Origin: Sulfuricella sp.
Lineage (GTDB): Bacteria; Pseudomonadota; Gammaproteobacteria; Burkholderiales; Sulfuricellaceae
Length of the DNA: 64,000 nt
NCBI GenBank assembly: GCA_041651995.1
Contig: JBAZID010000009.1
Location: 1-64,000, forward strand
Direction: 5' to 3'
Position numbers and translations under genes: made by a program
The notes under the pieces: model-generated
Told to the model about the DNA's origin: nothing
Database searches by the model: none
The model's input: only the letters and a program-made list of their open reading frames with translations
Shown: positions 57,775-64,000 of the stretch, piece after piece
How the letters are laid out: the number at the start of each line of letters is the position of its first letter
Position numbering within the stretch: the first letter of the stretch is position 1

Positions 57775-57788
57775 GCTTTGCGTTAGAG
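57720..57788 (+). other. Possible integron-like attC site
   Basis: GTATAAC (57720-57726) and GTTAGAG (57782-57788) each fit the R'' (RYYYAAC) and R' (GTTRRRY) core boxes at six of seven positions. Between them the sequence folds: AGCCG pairs with CGGCT, and inside it GGCC pairs with GGCC. The 69-bp length is in the attC range. No integrase is in view, so this may be a relic. Confidence 0.4.
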
Positions 57789-57805
57789 CGCAAAAAAGGC
57801 AAAAA

Positions 57806-57868
57806 AGGGGTCAAGTCTTGACATGACACAATCACCTCGTTGCCGTTATTGCCATGTTTGCCCGCTGA
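57806..57868 (+). mobile_element. Truncated copy C of the 100-bp element
   Basis: It begins AAGGGGTCAAGTCTTGACAT and continues through CACCTCGTTGCCGTTATTGC, matching the first half of copy A, but the second end is missing. It lies between the GNAT gene and the right direct repeat. Confidence 0.65.
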
Positions 57869-57894
57869 CACCTTTGTCCGCACCCCAACCGGTC

Positions 57895-57929
57895 GGATTG
57901 AACGCGCCGATTTAACCCGAGAAACACCG
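57895..57929 (+). repeat. Right copy of the 35-bp direct repeat
   Basis: GGATTGAACGCGCCGATTT matches 54352-54370 exactly, then AACCCGA and GAAAC follow with single-base differences. It lies about 110 bp upstream of the RND adaptor start. Confidence 0.7.
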
Positions 57930-58037
57930 TCATCCGCGCACCCATCATGCCTGATGGCCGCGCATTGCCACTTGACAGCCGCCCCCGGCAATGCGCAAAT
58001 TGTCGGCTATTCAGTCATTTGTTGGCATATGATCCCC

Positions 58038-59051
58038 ATGAAGCCTGTCTTTCTGCCGGTTCTCGCGGCCGTTCTGCTCACCGCTTGCAGCCAGGAGTCT
58101 TCACCCCCCCCGCCGCCGCCCGTATTGGTGAAAACCCATCTTGTCAGCCAGAGTGCCGCCAGCGCCGGGCGCGCTTATAGCGGCGAGGTGCGCGCCCGCC
58201 ACGAAACCTCACTGGCCTTCCGTATCGGCGGCAAGATACTGGAACGCAAGGTGGATGTGGGTGCCGCCGTCAAGGCGGGGCAACTGCTGGCGCGCCTCGA
58301 TCCCGCCGATGTCCGCCTGGCTGCCGGACAGGCCGAAGCCCAGCGCGCCCTGGCCCTGGCCGAGGCCAAACGCTACCGCGATCTCCATGCGCGGAGTTTC
58401 GTCAGCGCCGCCGCCCTGGAGGCCAGGGAAACAGCCCTGGCGTCCGCCGAAGCCCAGGCAGGAATGGCGCGCAACCAGGCCGCCTATGCGACCCTGAACG
58501 CCGATCATGCCGGCGTCGTCGCCGCCGTGCTGGCGGAACCCGGCCAGGTGGTGAGCGCCGGGCAGCCGGTGCTGCGCATCGCCCGGGACGGGGAAAGGGA
58601 AGTCGCTATCGCCGTACCCGAGGCCGGCGTGATTGACCTGAAACCGGGCATGACGGCGGAGATCAGCCTGTGGAGCGGCGGACGGGCTTACCAGGGGCGG
58701 CTGCGCGAGCTTTCCCCTGCGGCCGATCCGGCGACCCGTACCTATGCGGCACGGGTTTCCATTCTGGATGCCGATGCGGGCCTTGCCCTGGGCATGACGG
58801 CCAGCGTGCGCTTCACCACCCAAGCCACCCCTGCCCTCGTGGTGCCCCTGGCCGCCTTGTTCCAGCAAGGACAGGGCTTCGCCGTCTGGGCCGTGGGCAG
58901 CGATGCCACGGTCAGCCTCAAGCCCGTGACGGTGGCGGGCTACACCGACGCGGGCGCGGCAATTGCCGCCGGCCTCCAGCCGGGCGAGCGCATCGTCGCC
59001 GTTGGCGTGCACAAGCTGAGTGCCGGCCAGAAAGTGCGGATCGCGCCATGA
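58038..59051 (+). CDS. RND efflux periplasmic adaptor lipoprotein
   Basis: The ATG at 58038 (MKPVFLPVLAAVLLTACSQE) gives 337 residues and puts a lipobox (LLTAC) at the normal distance; an ATG three codons earlier is equally possible. A proline-rich linker (SSPPPPPPVLV) follows. The membrane-fusion domains are a lipoyl half (KILERKVDVGAAVKAGQLLA), a short coiled-coil hairpin of Ala/Glu-rich sequence (about 100-155), and beta-barrel and proximal domains (GMTAEISLWSGGRAYQGRL, GERIVAVGVHKLSAGQKVRI). It joins an RND pump to an outer-membrane channel. The pump gene is 163 bp downstream, after an inverted repeat. Confidence 0.92.
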   Translation: MKPVFLPVLAAVLLTACSQESSPPPPPPVLVKTHLVSQSAASAGRAYSGEVRARHETSLAFRIGGKILERKVDVGAAVKAGQLLARLDPADVRLAAGQAEAQRALALAEAKRYRDLHARSFVSAAALEARETALASAEAQAGMARNQAAYATLNADHAGVVAAVLAEPGQVVSAGQPVLRIARDGEREVAIAVPEAGVIDLKPGMTAEISLWSGGRAYQGRLRELSPAADPATRTYAARVSILDADAGLALGMTASVRFTTQATPALVVPLAALFQQGQGFAVWAVGSDATVSLKPVTVAGYTDAGAAIAAGLQPGERIVAVGVHKLSAGQKVRIAP

Positions 59052-59065
59052 ACCCGGAACAAGCC

Positions 59066-59198
59066 AACCACGGAGTTCACGGAGAACACGGAGTAATGAA
59101 GTGTTATGCCGATTTCGCGCCACACCTGTCAGGTAGCGCCAATAACTTCTTCCATCATGGCGTGTTTTTCTTCGTGCCCTCAGTGATCTCCGTGGTTC
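59066..59198. repeat. CACGGAG-unit inverted repeat element, copy 3
   Basis: Left arm 59066-59093 (AACCACGGAGTTCACGGAGA and on) and right arm 59170-59197 (ending ATCTCCGTGGTT) are inverted repeats, the right arm more decayed. The spacer of about 76 nt is unlike the others. It sits between the adaptor and pump genes of one RND operon. Confidence 0.85.
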
Positions 59199-59214
59199 AA
59201 TCAAAGTTTCCAGA

Positions 59215-62200
59215 ATGAAAGCCCCCAACCTCTCCGAGTGGTCCCTGACGCACCCGTCCATGGTGCTCTACCTGATCATCGTGCTCATGGCGGCGGGTGC
59301 CTTGTCCTATTTCAAGCTGGGCCGCGCCGAGGACCCGGATTTCACCTTCAAGGTGATGGTGGTGCGCACCCTCTGGCCCGGCGCCGACGCGCGCGAGGTG
59401 GAACTGGAACTGACCGAGCGCATCGAGAAAAAGCTCTCCGAAACGCCCTGGGTGGATGTGCTCCGCTCCGCCTCCAAGCCCGGCGAGTCCATGGTGTTCG
59501 TGATCCTCAAGGACTACACGCCCAAGCCCGAGGTGCCGGAGGCCTGGCGCCAGGTAAGGAAAAAACTGGACGATATCCGCCACACCTTTCCCGCCGGCGT
59601 GCAGGGGCCGTTTCCCAACGACGAGTTCGGCGATGTGCAGGTCAATATCCTTGCTCTCACCGGGGACGGCTTCGACCTTGCCGCCCTGCGCCTGGAGGCG
59701 GACCGCCTGGCGCGGGAGCTGAAGCGCGTGCCCGACGTGAAGAAAGTGGAACTGATCGGCGTGCAGCAGGAAAAGATCTACATCGAGGTCAAGCCGGAGC
59801 GCCTCGCCGCCCTGGGGCTGGCGCCAAACCAGGTTTTTGAAGCGCTGCAGCGCCAGAACGCGGTGGCCGCCGCCGGTTTCATCGAGACCGCAACGGACCG
59901 GGTGCGCCTGCGCGTGACTGGCCCCTTCGACACCGTGGACGGCATCCGCGACGCCGATCTGGCCGTTGCCGGGCGGCACTTCCGCCTCGGCGACATCGCC
60001 GAGGTGAAGCGCGGTTTCGCCGATCCGGCCAGTCCGGGCATGCGGGTGGACGGCAAGGACGCCATCGGCATCGGCGTGGTGATGGACAAGGGCGGCGACG
60101 TCATCCACCTGGGCGAGAACCTCAAGGCGGCCATGAGCCGGCTGACAGCCGACCTGCCAGCGGGCATCGAGGTGCATACGGTGGCCGACCAGCCCGAGAT
60201 CGTGCAGCTGTCGATCCAGCTTTTCGCCCAGTCCCTGGCCGAGGCCATCGCCATCGTCCTGGCGGTGAGCTTCCTCTCCCTGGGCTGGCGCACCGGCACG
60301 GTGGTGGCGCTGTCGATTCCCCTGGTGCTGGCGGTGACCTTCTTCCTGATGAAGATTTTCGGCATCGACCTGCAGCGCATCTCGCTCGGCGCCCTGGTCA
60401 TCTCCCTGGGCCTTCTGGTGGACGACGCCATCATCGCCGCCGAAATGATGGTGGTAAAAATGGAACAGGGCTGGGACAAGTTCAAGGCCGCCACCTTCGC
60501 CTATACCTCCACCGCCTTTCCCATGCTCACCGGCACGCTCATCACGGTGGCCGGCTTCACGCCCGTGGGCTTTGCCCAATCGGCGGCGGGGGAATACACC
60601 TTCTCCATTTTCGCCGTGGTCACCATCGCCTTGCTGGCGTCCTGGATCGTGGCCGTGGTGTTCACGCCCTACCTGGGCTACAAGCTGCTCAACGCGGAAA
60701 AACTGGCCGAAATCGGCCGCAAGCACGGCGGCGACATCTACGGCTCGCCTTTCTACCTGCGCTTCCGCAGCCTGGTGGTGTGGTGCCTGCGCCACCGCAA
60801 GAGCGTGATCCTCGCCACGCTAATCATCTTCCTGGCATCCATATTCGTCTTCGGCACGGTGGTGAAAAAGCAGTTTTTCCCCTCCTCCTCCCGCTCCGAA
60901 CTGCTGATCGAGCTGTGGCTGCCCCAGGGCGCGTCCCTCAAGGCCACCGAGGCCGAGGTGCGGCGGGTCGAGAAAATCCTGGAAAACGATCCAGCCGTCA
61001 CCGCCCAGTCCGCCTACGTGGGCAATGGCGCGCCGCGCTTCTACCTGCCCCTGGACCAGCAACTGTTCAACGACAACTTCGCCCAGTTCGTGGTGGTGAC
61101 CAAGGGCGTACAGGAACGCGAAGACCTGAAGCAGCGCCTGGAACAACGCTTTACCGGCGACGATGGCGCCTGGTCCGGCTTGCGGGCGCGCGTCCTGCGC
61201 CTGGAAAACGGCCCTCCCGTGGGCTTCCCGGTGCAGTTCCGGGTCATGGGCGAGGATCTGGAGCAGTTGCGGCTTATTGCCGGGCGGGTGGCGGAGGTCA
61301 TGCGTGCCGACCCCGACCTCCAGGATGTCCACCTCGACTGGAACGAGAAGGTGAAGAGCGTGCGCGTCGCCATCGACCAGGACCGGGCGCGCCTCCTGGG
61401 CGTTTCCAGCCAGGACATGGCGCTGACCCTGCAAGCCTGGCTCAAGGGCGCAGCCATCACCCAGTTCCGCGAAGGCGACCAGCTGATCGACGTGGTCTGG
61501 CGCGGCAGCGGCGTCAACCGCGACTCTCTCGACGGATTGCCTGACCTCGACATCGCCACGACTGGCGGCCGCCATGTGCCGCTGGCCCAGGTGGCCAGGC
61601 TGGAGCCGGTGCTGGAAGAAGGCATCATCTGGCGGCGCGACCGGCTGCCGGCCATCACGGTGCGCGCCGACCTGGCCGGCAATACCACGGGCCCGGCGGT
61701 GTCGGCCCGCCTCGACCCGCAGCTTGATCCGATCCGTGCCCAGCTGCCGCCGGGATTCCGCATCGAGATGGGCGGCACGGTGGAGGAATCGGCCAAGGGC
61801 GAGAAATCCATCCAGGCCGTGATGCCGCTCATGCTGATCGGCGTGATCACCCTGCTGATGATGCAGCTGCAGAGCATGAGCCGCACCATCATGGTATTGC
61901 TGACCGCGCCCCTCGGCCTGATCGGCGTCACCCTGTCGCTGCTGGCATTCCAGGTGCCCTTCGGCTTCGTTGCCCAGCTCGGCGTCATCGCCCTGATGGG
62001 CATGATCCTGCGCAACTCGGTGATCCTGGTCGACCAGATCGACCAGGACGAGAAGGCCGGCAAGAGCACCTGGGAAGCCATCGTCGGCTCCACGGTGCGG
62101 CGCTTCCGGCCCATTACCCTGACGGCGGCGGCAGCGGTGCTGGCCATGATCCCCCTGACGCGCCAGATCTTCTGGGGGCCCATGGCCGTGGCCATCATGG

Positions 62201-62283
62201 GCGGCCTGATCATCGCCACCGCGCTGACCTGCCTGTTCCTGCCGGCCCTCTATGCCGCCTGGTACCGGGTCAGGGAGGAGTAA
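59215..62283 (+). CDS. RND efflux inner-membrane transporter (AcrB/HAE1 type)
   Basis: This 1022-residue proton antiporter has the RND plan: a first helix (SMVLYLIIVLMAAGALSYFK), a large periplasmic loop, six helices, a second loop and six more helices. The proton-relay Asp pair is in ISLGLLVDDAIIAAEMMVVK. The second-half GMILRNSVILVDQIDQDEKA corresponds to the conserved helix 10-11 region. It forms a pump with the adaptor encoded just upstream. No TolC-like gene follows in the operon, so the outer-membrane partner must be elsewhere. Substrates cannot be predicted. Confidence 0.95.
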   Translation: MKAPNLSEWSLTHPSMVLYLIIVLMAAGALSYFKLGRAEDPDFTFKVMVVRTLWPGADAREVELELTERIEKKLSETPWVDVLRSASKPGESMVFVILKDYTPKPEVPEAWRQVRKKLDDIRHTFPAGVQGPFPNDEFGDVQVNILALTGDGFDLAALRLEADRLARELKRVPDVKKVELIGVQQEKIYIEVKPERLAALGLAPNQVFEALQRQNAVAAAGFIETATDRVRLRVTGPFDTVDGIRDADLAVAGRHFRLGDIAEVKRGFADPASPGMRVDGKDAIGIGVVMDKGGDVIHLGENLKAAMSRLTADLPAGIEVHTVADQPEIVQLSIQLFAQSLAEAIAIVLAVSFLSLGWRTGTVVALSIPLVLAVTFFLMKIFGIDLQRISLGALVISLGLLVDDAIIAAEMMVVKMEQGWDKFKAATFAYTSTAFPMLTGTLITVAGFTPVGFAQSAAGEYTFSIFAVVTIALLASWIVAVVFTPYLGYKLLNAEKLAEIGRKHGGDIYGSPFYLRFRSLVVWCLRHRKSVILATLIIFLASIFVFGTVVKKQFFPSSSRSELLIELWLPQGASLKATEAEVRRVEKILENDPAVTAQSAYVGNGAPRFYLPLDQQLFNDNFAQFVVVTKGVQEREDLKQRLEQRFTGDDGAWSGLRARVLRLENGPPVGFPVQFRVMGEDLEQLRLIAGRVAEVMRADPDLQDVHLDWNEKVKSVRVAIDQDRARLLGVSSQDMALTLQAWLKGAAITQFREGDQLIDVVWRGSGVNRDSLDGLPDLDIATTGGRHVPLAQVARLEPVLEEGIIWRRDRLPAITVRADLAGNTTGPAVSARLDPQLDPIRAQLPPGFRIEMGGTVEESAKGEKSIQAVMPLMLIGVITLLMMQLQSMSRTIMVLLTAPLGLIGVTLSLLAFQVPFGFVAQLGVIALMGMILRNSVILVDQIDQDEKAGKSTWEAIVGSTVRRFRPITLTAAAAVLAMIPLTRQIFWGPMAVAIMGGLIIATALTCLFLPALYAAWYRVREE

Positions 62284-62373
62284 ACCGGCGGTATTGCCCG
62301 GCATCCATGGAATGGCGTTAAACATCCGTTTTTGCTAGAATCGCATGTCATTCGTCCAATAAGAGATTCAGCA

Positions 62374-63444
62374 ATGAGCCGTTCCAGCATGGTCCCCATT
62401 TTCTCTGCTCTTATCGCAGCGCTCCTGCTTTCAGCCACCGCGGCTCGTGCTGATGAAGCACAGGAAATCAGCCGCATCCATAAACAGGGGCAGCAGGAAA
62501 AAGCGCTGGAGCGTGCCAACAGCTATCTTGCGACTCACCCCAAGGATGCAAAAATTCGCTTCCTCAAGGGCCTGATCCAGACCGAACAGAACAAAATCGC
62601 CGATGCGATCAAGACTTTCACCAGCATTACCGAAGATCATCCCGAGTTGCCGGAACCTTACAATAATCTGGCCGTGCTGTACGCATCCCAGGGGCAATAC
62701 GAGAAAGCCAAAATCGCGCTGGAAATGGCCATCAACACCCACCCCAGCTACGCCACCGCACATGAAAACCTCGGCGACATCTATGCCAAGATGGCAAGCC
62801 AGGCCTACGACAAGGCGCTGCAACTGGACAAGGGCAATGCCAATGCGCAGTCCAAACTGGCGCTGATCAAGGATATTTTCTCCAAACAGGGCATCCAGCC
62901 GCCAGCCAAGCCGAATGTTGCGGCAAAAACCGTTCCGCCACCCGCCGCACCTGCTGTTGCCGCTCAGGCAAAAGCTGCCGCCCCGGCTGAAACCGCCACC
63001 AAGAGCATTCCCCTGGCAGCCGCACCTGCGCCCGTTGCCAAACCCGTCGCCGAAGCCACAAAAACACCCGCGGAAAAACCGGCCCCCGAAGCCAAGAGCG
63101 CCGATGATGCGGTAGTGCTGGCTACTGTCGAAGCCTGGGCCAAAGCCTGGTCTGAAAAAAACGTGGCGGGCTATCTTAAATTCTATGCGCCGGATCTGGT
63201 CCTCGCCAAAGGCGAAAGCCGCAAGACCTGGGAACGGACACGGCGCGACCGGATCAACAAACCCAAGTCCATTTCAGTGACTATCGCCTCACCTGAGGTC
63301 AAACTGCTTGATGCCAGCAACGCCAAAGTCACTTTCAAACAGCAGTATCGCGCCTCCAGCTTTAACAGCGAGGCATGGAAAACGCTGGTGATGGTCAAGT
63401 CAGACGGGGCATGGCTGATTCATGAAGAGCGTATTGGACGTTGA
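62374..63444 (+). CDS. Secreted TPR protein with C-terminal NTF2-like domain
   Basis: The ATG at 62374 (MSRSSMVPIFSALIAALLLS) is favoured over a TTG 14 codons earlier. The 356-residue product has a signal peptide ending near ARADE, tetratricopeptide repeats (about 35-175, with PYNNLAVLYASQGQYEKAKI and AHENLGDIYAKMASQAYDKA), an Ala/Pro/Lys-rich linker (about 190-265) and an NTF2/SnoaL-like domain (VEAWAKAWSEKNVAGYLKFY to DGAWLIHEERIGR). The same domain often follows L,D-transpeptidase catalytic domains. The stop overlaps by 4 bp the TTG start of an L,D-transpeptidase gene, so the pair is probably functionally linked in the cell wall. Confidence 0.85.
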   Translation: MSRSSMVPIFSALIAALLLSATAARADEAQEISRIHKQGQQEKALERANSYLATHPKDAKIRFLKGLIQTEQNKIADAIKTFTSITEDHPELPEPYNNLAVLYASQGQYEKAKIALEMAINTHPSYATAHENLGDIYAKMASQAYDKALQLDKGNANAQSKLALIKDIFSKQGIQPPAKPNVAAKTVPPPAAPAVAAQAKAAAPAETATKSIPLAAAPAPVAKPVAEATKTPAEKPAPEAKSADDAVVLATVEAWAKAWSEKNVAGYLKFYAPDLVLAKGESRKTWERTRRDRINKPKSISVTIASPEVKLLDASNAKVTFKQQYRASSFNSEAWKTLVMVKSDGAWLIHEERIGR

Positions 63445-64000
63445 TTAAAGGCAAACCGGCTTACTTCACGCGCACCTTCCTGCTACTGATGCTGGGGCTG
63501 GCCGCAGCACCCGCCGGCGGGATGGGTGACCTGTTGCCGCCCATGCAGTATGCACGCAGCCACGGCAATGACCCTGAAGCGCTGCTGGTCAACATTCTTC
63601 TCAAGATCCGGCACAACCAGCTCGACACCGCGCTGCGCGACGTTGACGCGCTGCTCGACAGCAAACCCAATTTCAAACTCGCCCATCTGATCCGCGGCGA
63701 TCTGCTCATGGCGCGGGCGAAACCGCTGACGTCCTTTGGCGGCGCGGATGGGGCGGGATCAGAACAGGTAGCCGATTTCCGGGATGAAGCACGCGTTCGC
63801 CTGCAACGCCACCTTGAACAACCGCCAGCGGGGAAAATCCCCAAATACCTGCTGCAGATGCAAGCCGGACAACGCCACGCCATCGTGGTGGACACCGCCC
63901 GTTCACGCCTCTATCTGTTCGAAAACAATAATGGTGAACCGCGCTATGTCAGCGATTACTATTTCACCCAGGGCAAGGCCGGCGCCGAAAAATTTCGCGA
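63441..64000 (+). CDS. L,D-transpeptidase (YkuD family), cut by the window edge
   Basis: A TTG at 63441-63443, overlapping the previous stop as TTGA, opens a frame that stays open to the window edge (186 residues seen). The N-terminus (YFTRTFLLLMLGLAAAPAG) is a signal peptide. A helical TPR-like segment follows (LLVNILLKIRHNQLDTALRD). The visible start of the YkuD domain is HAIVVDTARSRLYLFENN. The catalytic His and Cys lie beyond the window. Such enzymes make 3-3 crosslinks or attach proteins to peptidoglycan in the periplasm. A later ATG is possible, but the TTG fits the coupling. Confidence 0.8.
   Translation, partial: MIKGKPAYFTRTFLLLMLGLAAAPAGGMGDLLPPMQYARSHGNDPEALLVNILLKIRHNQLDTALRDVDALLDSKPNFKLAHLIRGDLLMARAKPLTSFGGADGAGSEQVADFRDEARVRLQRHLEQPPAGKIPKYLLQMQAGQRHAIVVDTARSRLYLFENNNGEPRYVSDYYFTQGKAGAEKFR

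Noticed and set aside
57840..58037. 66-residue N-terminal extension of the RND adaptor
   Set aside because: It would bury the lipobox, crosses element copy C and the direct repeat, and has no family similarity.
1..64000. tRNA or rRNA genes
   Set aside because: I noticed no rRNA segment or tRNA cloverleaf while reading. A covariance scan was not possible, so a tRNA could be missed.

Overview
The window reads as about 64 kb of chromosome from a Gram-negative betaproteobacterium. The support is gene order and family content: hemA-prfA-prmC; exbB-exbD-lpxK-(Trm112-like)-kdsB-adk; rpmB-rpmG followed by a CNP1-like gene; coaBC-dut; lipid A and Kdo genes; an AcnB-type aconitase; and an ESPR-type signal peptide on a two-partner-secretion exoprotein. 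A QmoA/QmoB-HdrC-HdrB cluster and a tandem TusA-like protein point to a chemolithotrophic sulfur oxidiser, plausibly of the Nitrosomonadales/Sulfuricellaceae type. The lineage is an inference; no rRNA gene or other direct marker is present.

Layout. 1-6.5 kb: a TpsA/CdiA-like exoprotein (its C-terminus lies outside the window) and its TpsB transporter. 6.9-14.8 kb: housekeeping genes (DUF4124 protein, GST, acnB, dut, coaBC, radC, quinone reductase-like protein, rpmB, rpmG, CNP1-like). 14.9-20.8 kb: moxR-DUF58-transglutaminase operon, Nudix hydrolase, phosphomannomutase/phosphoglucomutase. 21.2-26.3 kb: qmoA-qmoB-hdrC-hdrB. 26.5-34.6 kb: phosphodiesterase, soluble pyrophosphatase, a chemoreceptor split into PAS and MCP genes, membrane H+-pyrophosphatase, PPi-dependent phosphofructokinase, adenylate kinase and two small unknowns. 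34.7-37.8 kb: kdsB, Trm112-like, lpxK, exbD, exbB. 38-46.7 kb: tandem TusA, prmC, prfA, hemA, trhP, dnaE. 46.9-50.7 kb: fbpABC-type ferric iron importer behind a good Fur box. 51-54.3 kb: rlmK-like, PCu(A)C copper chaperone, glnS. 54.35-57.93 kb: a patch that looks accessory. 58-64 kb: RND efflux adaptor and pump, a TPR/NTF2-like secreted protein and an L,D-transpeptidase cut by the window edge.

How the genes may work together. The Qmo/Hdr proteins, two pyrophosphatases, a PPi-dependent phosphofructokinase and adenylate kinase all touch the currencies (PPi, AMP, ADP, ATP, quinone or thiol electrons) that sulfite/APS/sulfate chemistry turns over. No aprBA or sat gene is in the window, so the link is an inference from proximity.

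Most notable non-coding structure: (i) a family of inverted-arm elements built from tandem CACGGAG units, three copies in this window; (ii) two roughly 100-bp elements with AGGGGTCA/TGACCCCT ends, in opposite orientation around a GC-rich glycerophosphodiesterase gene, plus a truncated third copy; (iii) a 35-bp near-identical direct repeat bracketing that whole 3.5-kb patch; (iv) an attC-like palindrome at the end of an acetyltransferase gene inside it; (v) a possible small RNA with an intrinsic terminator near 50.9 kb.
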